The position numbers and the translations under genes were made by a program. Positions 16,077 through 22,261 of a stretch of DNA of 41,655 bases are shown here, one piece after another (position 1 is the stretch's first letter; each line of letters starts with the position of its first letter). The DNA is from Chlamydiota bacterium (lineage in GTDB: Bacteria > Patescibacteriota > Saccharimonadia > Saccharimonadales > UBA4665): contig CAJCIR010000036.1 in NCBI GenBank assembly GCA_903970425.1, positions 1-41,655 on the forward strand, written 5' to 3'. Under the pieces are notes generated by a model. It was not told the DNA's origin. It saw only the letters and a program-made list of their open reading frames with translations, and ran no database searches.

Positions 16077-16706
16077 ATGGAAATACAATTTAGCGGTGCC
16101 AATGCTATAACAATTAATAACAAGCACACACGGATAGTAATAGATGATAACTTAAAGGAACTTGGAGCAAGCTCGATAACAAAAAGCGGTGACGTATCTG
16201 TATTTACAGGTCCCAGATACGATGCTTCAACAGAGAAGAGTAAGTTAGTTATAGATTGCCCGGGAGAGTATGAAGTCGGTAACTTATCAATTTACGGTAT
16301 CGCTGCCCGCTCACATATGGATACGGAGGGTCAGCAGACAGCAACTATATATAAGATTCTGACCAGTGACCTCTGTATTGTAGTAACGGGCCACATATAC
16401 CCCGAGTTAAGCGAGAGTCAGCTTGAGAGTATTGGAATGGTGGATGTTCTACTTATTCCAGTTGGGGGACATGGATATACCTTAGATGCACCTGGAGCCT
16501 TAAAACTCATTCGAGCGATCGAGCCCAAGATAGTAATACCAACAAACTATGACGACAAAGACCTTAAATATCCTGTACCACAGGACTCTCTAGAGGATGC
16601 CCTAAAGACTTTCGGTATGGAGCCTAAAGAGAGAGTTAATAAACTTAAGATTAAATCTTCGGACTTATCCGATTCGACTCAAGTTTTTATACTGGAAAAG
16701 TCTTAG
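16077..16706 (+). CDS. MBL-fold protein lacking a canonical metal site (209 aa)
   Basis: The pattern of paired beta strands, SDLCIVVTGHIYPELSESQL, VDVLLIPVGGHGYTLDAPGA and EPKIVIPTNYDD matches UlaG-like metallo-beta-lactamase-fold proteins. The HxHxDH motif is absent: the equivalent position reads ARSHMDTEGQQT, leaving one His and one Asp. Enzyme activity is therefore doubtful; a binding or sensory role is possible. A GAGGGAAG site lies about 12 bases upstream. It follows the winged-helix gene as a pair. Its stop codon is inside the loop of the terminator at 16695. Confidence 0.7.
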   Translation: MEIQFSGANAITINNKHTRIVIDDNLKELGASSITKSGDVSVFTGPRYDASTEKSKLVIDCPGEYEVGNLSIYGIAARSHMDTEGQQTATIYKILTSDLCIVVTGHIYPELSESQLESIGMVDVLLIPVGGHGYTLDAPGALKLIRAIEPKIVIPTNYDDKDLKYPVPQDSLEDALKTFGMEPKERVNKLKIKSSDLSDSTQVFILEKS

Positions 16707-16714
16707 GACTTTTC
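16695..16714. terminator. Bidirectional terminator whose loop contains both stop codons
   Basis: GAAAAGTC (16695-16702), loop TTAG, GACTTTTC (16707-16714) is a perfect 8-bp palindrome. The loop holds TAG for the MBL-fold gene and, read on the other strand, TAA for rpmB, which overlap here. U-rich tails are short. Confidence 0.55.
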
Positions 16715-16900
16715 GACTAAGCCTTTTTTCTTAAGAGTTCGAAGTGCTTGAGTGCTGATCTTAAGAGTGGTCTTTTTACCATCTATAACTAGTGTCTTAG
16801 TCTGTAGGTTAGGCTTCCATGTCTTCTTGGTGTGGCGCATAGAAAAGCTGACATTGTTGCCAAACTGCTTTCCTTTACCTGTAATATCACACTTGTTCAT
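16703..16900 (-). CDS. rpmB: 50S ribosomal protein bL28
   Basis: The 65 residues start MNKCDITGKGKQFGNNVSFS and contain HTKKTWKPNLQ and ALRTLKKKGLVE, the bL28 signature. It lacks the extra zinc-binding Cys pair of some L28 forms. A structural protein of the large subunit. It is monocistronic, with an AAGGA site upstream of the ATG and a TTGACG/TAAAAT promoter, and it converges on the MBL-fold gene. Confidence 0.93.
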   Translation of the reverse strand: MNKCDITGKGKQFGNNVSFSMRHTKKTWKPNLQTKTLVIDGKKTTLKISTQALRTLKKKGLVEKS

Positions 16901-16935
16901 AGTTATTCCTTAATACTTGAGAGCAATAGGGTAGT

Positions 16936-16964
16936 ATTTTATAGAATTTTCCTCAATCCGTCAA
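16936..16964 (-). promoter_or_regulatory. Promoter of rpmB
   Basis: On the minus strand TTGACG (16959-16964), a 17-base spacer and TAAAAT (16936-16941) form a near-consensus promoter about 30 bases before the ATG. Confidence 0.65.
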
Positions 16965-17011
16965 TCTTGTGACAAGAGTAAAGGACCGTTGTGCCTGTTA
17001 TACTAGCTATC

Positions 17012-17641
17012 ATGTTTGACAGTCTGTCTTCCACCGACATCGTGATAGTAATCGTTAGTATCATTGTCTCATTGAGTATTCATGAGGCAATGCATGGTTT
17101 TACAGCTCACTGGCTAGGGGATTCCACCGCCGAAGACATGGGTAGGCTGACTCTTAACCCGCTAAAACATATCGATCTATATACTACAATTTTCCTGCCG
17201 ATCATAACGATAGTTTTTTTCCATTTTCCGTTTCTCATAGCCAAGCCAGTACCATTCAATCCCAATCGAGTTAAGTTTGGAGAATACGGAGCAGCGTTAG
17301 TAGGGATTGCTGGGCCACTAACAAATTTATCCTTGGCTGTGATAAGCGGTCTGATACTCAGGTCCGCCAATATAGACGCCAATGGTCTACTTGCAAACAT
17401 ATTGGTTATTTTTACAGAGATAAACGCGGCCTTTTTCGTAATCAACATGATTCCAATTCCACCTCTCGATGGATCAAGACTACTGTATGCATTTGCTCCA
17501 GAGCCACTTCAAGACCTTATGGCCAGTATTGAGCGAACAGGATTTATGGCCATGGTGCTTGTCTTTCTTGTAGTATTTTATCTACTAAGTCCCGTAATCA
17601 GTTCTATTGATAACAGCTTGATACAGTTTATTGTTGGCTGA
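17012..17641 (+). CDS. Site-2-protease-type (M50) membrane metalloprotease (209 aa)
   Basis: SLSIHEAMHGF gives the zinc motif HExxH (H24, E25, H28). The second motif NMIPIPPLDGS supplies the Asp ligand, typical of the short M50/S2P family. Several transmembrane helices are evident. The start is placed at ATG 17012 instead of the in-frame GTG 21 bp upstream, because TATACT (16999-17004) lies between them and would put the transcript start just before the ATG. Substrates are unknown; relatives cut membrane-bound regulators. It diverges from rpmB. The stop is TGA. Confidence 0.85.
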   Translation: MFDSLSSTDIVIVIVSIIVSLSIHEAMHGFTAHWLGDSTAEDMGRLTLNPLKHIDLYTTIFLPIITIVFFHFPFLIAKPVPFNPNRVKFGEYGAALVGIAGPLTNLSLAVISGLILRSANIDANGLLANILVIFTEINAAFFVINMIPIPPLDGSRLLYAFAPEPLQDLMASIERTGFMAMVLVFLVVFYLLSPVISSIDNSLIQFIVG

Positions 17642-17659
17642 GTCACCTAAGGGTATAAT
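17631..17659 (+). promoter_or_regulatory. Promoter of 6S-like RNA
   Basis: TTGTTG (17631-17636), a 17-base spacer and TATAAT (17654-17659) overlap the end of the protease gene and precede the structured RNA. Confidence 0.55.
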
Positions 17660-17665
17660 ATTACT

Positions 17666-17804
17666 GGCTGGGAACTACCGAAAGAATGATTTTCTAATAA
17701 CATATGTACGGGAGTTCGATATTTTTGGAGACCGTGGTCTCCAAGTGAGAACACCCACCTGGTGTAAATCAGGTTAATCATATCGGAGTAACCCCAGCTT
17801 TTCT
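17666..17804 (+). ncRNA. Rod-shaped structured RNA, possible 6S RNA
   Basis: The two ends pair: GCTGGG (17667-17672) with CCCAGC (17793-17798), then ACT/AGT, CCGA/TCGG and ATGATT/AATCAT toward the centre. Inside are a perfect hairpin TTGGAGAC-CGTG-GTCTCCAA and a small ACCTG/CAGGT hairpin. The closing stem is followed by TTTTCTT, so it can also terminate. A long rod with a central open region and about 139 bases fits a short 6S RNA, but I cannot confirm the family. tRNA-Pro follows after 7 bases. Confidence 0.45.
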
Positions 17805-17811
17805 TATTATC

Positions 17812-17887
17812 CGGGGTGTGGCGCAGTTGGTAGCGCGTACGGCTGGGGGCCGTGAGGTCGTCGGTTCAAGTCCGGCCACCCCGACCA
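17812..17887 (+). tRNA. tRNA-Pro (GGG)
   Basis: The acceptor CGGGGTG pairs with CACCCCG, the anticodon stem TACGG/CCGTG encloses CTGGGGG (anticodon GGG), and the T-arm is GTCGGTTCAAGTCCGGC. The C1 start is usual for tRNA-Pro, and CCA is encoded. Confidence 0.93.
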
Positions 17888-17919
17888 AACTACTAAAATG
17901 CTCTGTCAGGAGGCAAAAA

Positions 17920-18588
17920 ATGTGGCACATCGAGAAAAATAGCTTACACAAGGAATTCACCTTTACTGATTTTGAGGAAGCTTTTCGTTTTATGACCGAA
18001 GTTGCTGCTATAGCTGAAGAGCAAAATCATCATCCTCGTTGGCAGAATGAATGGAATAGGGTATCAATATGGCTAAATACTCACGATCAAGGAGACAAGG
18101 TAACTGATAAAGATAGGAAGCTTGCTGAATCCATAGACGGAGTTTACAAGCAGTTTACTTCTAGTACAGAGTCAGTAAGCGACATCAAGATATATACAGA
18201 TGGTGGTTCCAGGGGCAACCCGGGTCCAGCCGCTAGTGGATTTGTGTTGATCGCTGAAAACGGTGATATTGTTCTAAAGAAGGGCGTTTATTTGGGCATC
18301 ACCACCAATAACCAGGCCGAGTATCAGGCCCTAAAACTAGCATTAGAAGCAGCTAAGACTCTCAAAGCAACTAATCTGGACATATATATGGACAGTTTAT
18401 TGATAGTAAACCAGATCAAGGGTACGTATAAGGTAAAAAATGCCGAACTATTGCCACTCTATAACTCAATAAAGAAGCTAATAGAGGGCTTTAATAGTGT
18501 TTCGTTTACTCACGTCCCTAGAGCGTTAAACAAATTGGCCGACGCAATGGTTAACGAAGCACTGGACGAGGCTGCTGGATCTGCTTAG
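17920..18588 (+). CDS. Pterin-4a-carbinolamine dehydratase / RNase H fusion (222 aa)
   Basis: The start is ATG 17920, six bases after a perfect AGGAGG; the longer frame runs back into tRNA-Pro. Residues 1-78 are a complete PCD/DCoH domain: E33-x3-H37-H38-P39, Trp45 and H55-x-D, which satisfies the family's active-site pattern. Residues 88-215 are an RNase HI-type domain with the carboxylates D94 (YTDGGSRGNPG), E134 (NQAEY), D158 and D208, all present. The first domain would dehydrate 4a-hydroxy-tetrahydropterin; the second cuts RNA in RNA-DNA hybrids. No pterin-dependent hydroxylase is in the window. The DCoH part may serve as a dimerisation module. Confidence 0.85.
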   Translation: MWHIEKNSLHKEFTFTDFEEAFRFMTEVAAIAEEQNHHPRWQNEWNRVSIWLNTHDQGDKVTDKDRKLAESIDGVYKQFTSSTESVSDIKIYTDGGSRGNPGPAASGFVLIAENGDIVLKKGVYLGITTNNQAEYQALKLALEAAKTLKATNLDIYMDSLLIVNQIKGTYKVKNAELLPLYNSIKKLIEGFNSVSFTHVPRALNKLADAMVNEALDEAAGSA

Positions 18589-18597
18589 TTTTTATGC

Positions 18598-18603
18598 TAT
18601 AAT
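18598..18603 (+). promoter_or_regulatory. -10 element of rnpB
   Basis: TGCTATAAT, an extended -10, sits right after the fusion gene's stop, about 7 bases before the RNase P RNA. No convincing -35 is seen. Confidence 0.55.
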
Positions 18604-18609
18604 AGCCGG

Positions 18610-18960
18610 CATACCAGATTGTTGATTGGTCGCTTGTTTAAAAAGCAAGAGGAAAGTCCGGGCAGCGTAGGGAAAGGCAGTTGTTAACGGCAACCAGGGG
18701 TGACCCTAGGGAAAGTGCCACAGAAACAATACCGCCTATTCATAGGTAAGGGTGAAAAGAACGAAGTAAGAAATCGTATTTCTCGTTGGTGACAACGAAA
18801 AATGGTAAACCCTGTCTGCTGCAAGGTGATGAGTTAGTGTTGATTTATCAACTAGTTTCCCGCTATAACTCATCGGAAATCCGCTCGACTTCGGTGGCGA
18901 CACCCGAGCTAGATAGATGACCGATTAAAACAGAACCCGGCTTACAGATAATCTGGTCTA
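18610..18960 (+). ncRNA. rnpB: RNase P RNA (class A)
   Basis: Conserved elements occur in order: GAGGAAAGTCCGGGC, CAGAAACA, AGGTAAGGGTGAAA, TAAACCC, and near the 3' end AGATAGATGACCG, then AACAGAACCCGGCTTA. The ends pair through ACCAGATT (18613) and AATCTGGT (18950). It is the catalytic subunit that trims tRNA 5' ends. Confidence 0.93.
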
Positions 18961-18980
18961 AAATTTTAAAATCAAATTAA

Positions 18981-19012
18981 TAAACCGCCATACAAAAGGC
19001 GGTTTATTTTTT
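18981..19012. terminator. Terminator between rnpB and the infC operon
   Basis: TAAACCGCC, an 8-base loop and GGCGGTTTA are followed by TTTTTTG for rnpB. The perfect palindrome could also serve rplT on the other strand. Confidence 0.8.
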
Positions 19013-19026
19013 GTTTAACAGACTTA

Positions 19027-19386
19027 CTATTTAGCAGTTTTAGTAGACTTAACAGCTTGTATAACAGCTGTCATAACAGCAGGCTCATTAACAGCTAGTT
19101 CGCTAAGCACCTTGCGGTCTAGTTGTATGTCCGAAGCCTTAAGGCCGGCTATCAGCTTACTATAGGTAGTCCCGTTTAAACGGGCTGCCGCATTTATACG
19201 AGCATTCCATAACTCACGAAAGCTTCTCTTTCGATTTCGGCGATCACGGTATGCGTATTGTAGTGATTTAGTTACGGCCTGACGACCGCGACGTACACTA
19301 GCCCTGTGCGGATGAGTCATGCCTTTACTGGCATGTCTGATCTTTTGATGTCTCTGGTGGCTTGTAACGCCTCTCTTTACTCTCAT
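19027..19386 (-). CDS. rplT: 50S ribosomal protein bL20
   Basis: It starts MRVKRGVTSHQRHQKIRHAS, with the RRGRQAV.KSLQYAYRDRRNRKR and ELWNARINAAAR blocks of L20, and its 119 residues are the usual length. It is an early assembly protein of the large subunit and, in well-studied bacteria, a translational repressor of its own operon. It is the last gene of infC-rpmI-rplT, 3 bp after rpmI, with a GGGAG site inside the rpmI end. Confidence 0.96.
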   Translation of the reverse strand: MRVKRGVTSHQRHQKIRHASKGMTHPHRASVRRGRQAVTKSLQYAYRDRRNRKRSFRELWNARINAAARLNGTTYSKLIAGLKASDIQLDRKVLSELAVNEPAVMTAVIQAVKSTKTAK

Positions 19387-19389
19387 ATC

Positions 19390-19584
19390 TTATACTCCCA
19401 GGTTCAGCTTAATGTTTTTGGCGTTAGCACCATCAACAGTCTGAAAACTAGTAATCCTTCTCTTACGTGAACCACTTTTCTTCTGTAAAAAGTGATTGCC
19501 ATTAACATGACGGGTTCGAACTTTACCGTTTTTGGAAACTTTAACGCGGTCTTTGGTGCCGCTATGAGTCTTTAGCTTTGGCAT
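19390..19584 (-). CDS. rpmI: 50S ribosomal protein bL35
   Basis: The 64 residues start MPKLKTHSGTKDRVKVSKNG and include NHFLQKKSGSRKRR, the L35 pattern. Its ATG overlaps the end of infC by 23 bp and is preceded by AAGGAG, so it is coupled to IF3 translation. Confidence 0.95.
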   Translation of the reverse strand: MPKLKTHSGTKDRVKVSKNGKVRTRHVNGNHFLQKKSGSRKRRITSFQTVDGANAKNIKLNLGV

Positions 19585-20092
19585 GTTGATTGCTCCTTAT
19601 AACAAAACTGAGTTGTTTACCAGCAAGCTGGGGTTGTTGATCGACGGTAATAGCTTCTCCTAGTCTGGCGATAATCTTTTCGGCTAATTTAAAGCCTAAT
19701 TCCTTATGAGCCAGTTCGCGTCCCCGATAAAATACCGTAAGTTTAGCCTTGTGTCCAGCTTCTAGGAAGCCAGAGACCTTATTGAGCTTAACATCTAGGT
19801 CATGATCGCTAATCTTCATACCGAATCGCATTTCCTTTATCTCGAGAGATTTAGCGTTACGCTTGCTCTTTTGAGTTTGTTTAGTGCGTTGGTAGTTGTA
19901 TTTACCCCAGTCTACTATCTTAGCGACGGGGGGGTTAGCGTCAGGAGATATTTCAACTAGGTCTAAACCTTTGTCCTCGGCTAGCTGAATTGCTTCAGCT
20001 CTTGAATAAACACCGAGTTGGCTTCCGTCTTCGTCAATAACTCTTAGCTGTGGTGCCCGAATAGCACTATTCAGGCGAGTAGTCTTGCTAAT
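19562..20092 (-). CDS. infC: Translation initiation factor IF-3, ATT start
   Basis: The frame continues upstream of the internal ATG at 19831 to an ATT at 20092, preceded by AGGAG with 8-base spacing. This gives 176 residues, the normal IF3 length. The N-domain reads APQLRVIDEDGSQLGVYSRA, then EAIQLAEDKGLDLVEISPDA and PPVAKIVDWGKY; the C-domain begins KSLEIKEMRFGMKISDHDL. A shorter start would delete the whole N-domain. IF3 checks start codons and keeps subunits apart. An ATT start is known in E. coli infC, where IF3 discriminates against it and so limits its own synthesis. It leads the operon with rpmI and rplT. Confidence 0.93.
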   Translation of the reverse strand: MSKTTRLNSAIRAPQLRVIDEDGSQLGVYSRAEAIQLAEDKGLDLVEISPDANPPVAKIVDWGKYNYQRTKQTQKSKRNAKSLEIKEMRFGMKISDHDLDVKLNKVSGFLEAGHKAKLTVFYRGRELAHKELGFKLAEKIIARLGEAITVDQQPQLAGKQLSFVIRSNQHAKAKDS

Positions 20093-20133
20093 AAATGATA
20101 CTCCTATCCATTGGTTAGATCTTGATTGGCTAG

Positions 20134-20162
20134 ATTATAACAGATGAGCTAACAGAGATCAA
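20134..20162 (-). promoter_or_regulatory. Promoter of infC-rpmI-rplT
   Basis: TTGATC (20157-20162), a 17-base spacer and TATAAT (20134-20139) lie on the minus strand. The leader to the ATT start is about 35 bases and carries AGGAG. Confidence 0.7.
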
Positions 20163-20209
20163 GATAGATTAGGCGTAAGCACCTAACATTTAGTTAGGGA
20201 GTAGACCCT

Positions 20210-20372
20210 AAAAAGAAAAGCAGCTTGCTGTTGGGCAAGCTGCTTATTTTAGTGTTATTGGTTTTTGGTTGAAGTTTTGCGTTGTTTCTTTTTCAAGGAA
20301 CAACGGCTTGCGAGAAGCCGTTGTTACATTGTCTTTTTGTTTTTGAGCACTTTTTTTATTCAAGTGCTGACC
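20210..20372 (-). ncRNA. Candidate novel small RNA with three hairpins and A/C-rich linkers
   Basis: Read on the minus strand from the TTGACA/TATAAG promoter, the roughly 160-base transcript has hairpin A (AGCACTT/AAGTGCT, 20346-20368), hairpin B (11 bp, AACAACGGCTT with AAGCCGTTGTT, 20299-20325, loop of 5) and hairpin C (11 bp, AAGCAGCTTGC with GCAAGCTGCTT, 20218-20245, loop of 6), then TTCTTTTT as a terminator tail. The linkers of about 20 and 53 bases are rich in A and C and almost free of G, so they should stay single-stranded. There is no ORF and no resemblance to SRP, 6S or tmRNA that I can see. It ends before the infC promoter. Confidence 0.55.
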
Positions 20373-20376
20373 CTAT

Positions 20377-20404
20377 CTTATAGAATGCATGAATTACCTG
20401 TCAA
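20377..20404 (-). promoter_or_regulatory. Promoter of candidate small RNA
   Basis: On the minus strand TTGACA (20399-20404), a 16-base spacer and TATAAG (20377-20382) lead directly into the three-hairpin transcript. Confidence 0.6.
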
Positions 20405-20487
20405 TAACAATAATGCATAAACAATATAAAAGCTGTGCATAACTTTTAGTTTAGCTGCCTGAATGCTATAAAAACCCACAAATTTGA

Positions 20488-20637
20488 CTAATTTTCCGTA
20501 GGTCTACGTGTCATGAAATGCTTTGTCCGGTTGACCAATCCAACTAGTAGGGCATCATTATTTAAGTACTGAGCAATAATGGTTGGATTGAACGCATTAG
20601 ATGCATTAGCTTGCCCTTGGCTAAGGCCTCCAGACAC
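20488..20637 (-). CDS. Possible 49-residue protein or gene remnant
   Basis: From a GTG at 20637 the frame reads MSGGLSQGQANASNAFNPTI, then IAQYLNNDALLVGLVNRTKH and FMTRRPTEN before a TAG. Composition is protein-like, with an amphipathic middle. There is no ribosome site and a stop lies three codons upstream, so it may be the surviving C-terminal end of a decayed gene. Family unknown. Confidence 0.25.
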   Translation of the reverse strand: MSGGLSQGQANASNAFNPTIIAQYLNNDALLVGLVNRTKHFMTRRPTEN

Positions 20638-21007
20638 TGGCTGCTAAAGCTTGATGACCATGTACGGAGTGGTCTACTACGCTTTTATGTTAGTAAGTGA
20701 TCCACATGGCCATTCTTTGTAATTAGCTTGGCATATTAATCGGCGCGACTAAGACGTGCATAAGTCGTGATTAGGACACGTGTCTAGGGGCTTTAATAGT
20801 ACGTCAAAAGTTGGCGTTTTCAGGCAAAATAATTTTGGCTATATGGCTCAGATTTTTTATAGCAATGGGGGTACTCAGGCAGCTCTAAATGCGATCTTTT
20901 TTGTACTCACAAATTGACTGCTAAAATCGCATTATTTACGTAGAAAAATAGAAGTCTAGCAATTAAATAGGACGACTAAATCTGCGAATTTTTAACGCTA
21001 ATGCTGA

Positions 21008-21039
21008 ATTAAAACGACTAGAAAAACTAGTATTTTAAT
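21008..21039. repeat. Short inverted repeat
   Basis: ATTAAAA-CG-ACTAG and CTAGT-A-TTTTAAT flank five A bases, forming an AT-rich hairpin. There is no gene next to it and no U-tract. It could be a protein-binding palindrome or chance. Confidence 0.3.
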
Positions 21040-21138
21040 CAAATTGAACATAGCAACATGTACATAGTTGTTTAAATAGCTACGAATTTAAATGGACAAA
21101 TTACAGACACAGGAAGTCAATATTACTACAATATCCGA

Positions 21139-21167
21139 TTGACGTATGCACCGGTTTGTGCTAAGTT
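21139..21167 (+). promoter_or_regulatory. Promoter of second candidate small RNA
   Basis: TTGACG (21139-21144), a 17-base spacer and TAAGTT (21162-21167). No coding start follows within 240 bases, whereas a structured stretch and a terminator do. Confidence 0.5.
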
Positions 21168-21173
21168 AGACGG

Positions 21174-21377
21174 GTAAGTTAAAAACACAAAAACTTGCAA
21201 ACACGGTCGGGGGGCCGATATCGCTCTGACTACCAAATCGGTAGAAAGAGCGGTCAGTCACGCTAAGGACGGTAAGTGCTATAAATTCATTTTTTACGAG
21301 CAGATTTACCGTCCAAAGCTCTAAGTATATTTTCAAAAAAATGGGCGCTAGAATAACAAAATTCTGACGCCTTTTTT
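21174..21377 (+). ncRNA. Candidate novel structured RNA of about 200 nt
   Basis: Between the promoter at 21139 and an intrinsic terminator, several helices can form: AAGTT/AACTT near the 5' end; GCTCT (21223) with AGAGC (21247), enclosing TACC/GGTA; and a perfect 9-bp pair GGACGGTAA (21267-21275) with TTACCGTCC (21306-21314). The terminator is GGCG-CT-AGAAT / ATTCT-GA-CGCC (21344-21371) followed by TTTTTT. No credible ORF is on this strand. It could instead be a long leader of the gene at 21415, but the terminator stands in between. Family unknown. Confidence 0.5.
21344..21377 (+). terminator. Intrinsic terminator of second candidate RNA
   Basis: GGCG-CT-AGAAT, a 6-base loop, and ATTCT-GA-CGCC are followed by six T. 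It stands 38 bases before the next ATG. Confidence 0.7.
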
Positions 21378-21414
21378 GTTTCAGTAGCAATACTAATGTG
21401 TCATCATTATTAAT

Positions 21415-21789
21415 ATGAAAACTATACGAAAAGGTGCAATTGTAATAATTCTATTTATTCTTGGCTTAATGCTATTTACCTTAACTAACCCTCAATCGGC
21501 TCCTGCGGTAATATTGGTGGTTCCGTTTATACTGCTGTACGTATTATTCCTATACACCTTTAACGTCATCTTAAAACGTAATATTAAGTCTTTATCCACC
21601 AGAGAAAACAGGAGAAAAAGAGTGTCCATAGCCGCCATAATAGCTGCTCTACCGGTAATGCTTTTAGCTTTGCAGTCCATAGGTCAGCTGACTACTAGAG
21701 ACGTTATTACCATAGTTATATTAATAACCGTCTTGGGTTTTTACATTACCCGTATATCTTTTACGAAAAACCAGTCCATACAGGATTAA
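21415..21789 (+). CDS. Four-helix membrane protein, unknown function (124 aa)
   Basis: After MKTIRKG there are four hydrophobic segments (about 7-25, 30-50, 72-92 and 97-115) separated by basic loops (KRNIKSLSTRENRRKR). No catalytic or transport motif is visible. The ATG follows an AT-rich stretch with no Shine-Dalgarno site, and a leaderless start is possible. It lies 38 bases after the terminator of the candidate RNA and 31 bp before the next gene, which has its own TATAAT. I do not recognise the family. Confidence 0.65.
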   Translation: MKTIRKGAIVIILFILGLMLFTLTNPQSAPAVILVVPFILLYVLFLYTFNVILKRNIKSLSTRENRRKRVSIAAIIAALPVMLLALQSIGQLTTRDVITIVILITVLGFYITRISFTKNQSIQD

Positions 21790-21820
21790 GCTAGAGTTCA
21801 ATAACTGATATAATATTGGG

Positions 21821-22243
21821 ATGGACAATCACGCCAATCAGGGCCCTAATTTAAACTTGCCTCCTGTGGGGGGAGAAGCAGGACCAGCTACGATTAATCA
21901 CGAGTTAGGATCGTATTCTAGTTCTCCCGAAAAAGAGAGAATTCCTGAGTCTTCAGCAGGGCAGACACTCAGTTCTCCGCCTTCGCTTATACCAGTACTA
22001 CCTGTAGATAGCCCTTTGCCAGTATCTAATCCTATTGCTCAAGATGATCAGACCACCAATCGTACCCTAGTTATATCTGACGAGAGCCGGGATTTAATAG
22101 CCAAAGAGTGGATTCTAAGGGCCAAGAGGATTGTTAATCAAACCAGGGACGATCCTTATAAACAAAGCCAAGAGTTTAATAAACTTAAGGCAGAATACGT
22201 TAAGCAACGCTACAATATGACCATTAAAGTCAATAATGAGTAG
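21821..22243 (+). CDS. Conserved-type hypothetical protein next to VirD4-like ATPase (140 aa)
   Basis: The first 90 residues are Pro/Ser/Gly-rich and probably disordered. The C-terminal 50 residues are helical and charged (SRDLIAKEWILRAKRIVNQT, then RDDPYKQSQEFNKLKAEYVK). TATAAT lies exactly six bases before the ATG, so the message is likely leaderless. It is 18 bp upstream of the VirD4-like ATPase and so shares its transcript. I recall this gene pair from Saccharibacteria genomes but cannot name a function; an adaptor for the ATPase is a guess. Confidence 0.65.
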   Translation: MDNHANQGPNLNLPPVGGEAGPATINHELGSYSSSPEKERIPESSAGQTLSSPPSLIPVLPVDSPLPVSNPIAQDDQTTNRTLVISDESRDLIAKEWILRAKRIVNQTRDDPYKQSQEFNKLKAEYVKQRYNMTIKVNNE

Positions 22244-22261
22244 TAGTTAGGTGGAGTAAAA

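Larger units (their letters stand above)
20405..21138. other. Gene-poor AT-rich interval
   Basis: This stretch of more than 700 bp holds no convincing long ORF on either strand. I see only the short minus-strand ORF at 20488, the inverted repeat at 21008 and an 8-bp inverted pair AATGCGAT/ATCGCATT around 20888-20934. Base use is more AT-rich than in neighbouring genes. It may be decayed sequence or hold an RNA I cannot recognise. Confidence 0.5.

Noticed and set aside
17818-17919. Upstream extension of the pterin dehydratase/RNase H gene
   Set aside because: The extension translates tRNA-Pro; a perfect AGGAGG fixes the start at 17920.
20405-21138. tmRNA gene
   Set aside because: No tRNA-like T-arm and 3' CCA end, and no tag-coding frame could be found.
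21166-21390. Minus-strand ORF of 74 residues
   Set aside because: It is antisense to the promoter-to-terminator unit of the candidate RNA, has no ribosome site and an implausible sequence.
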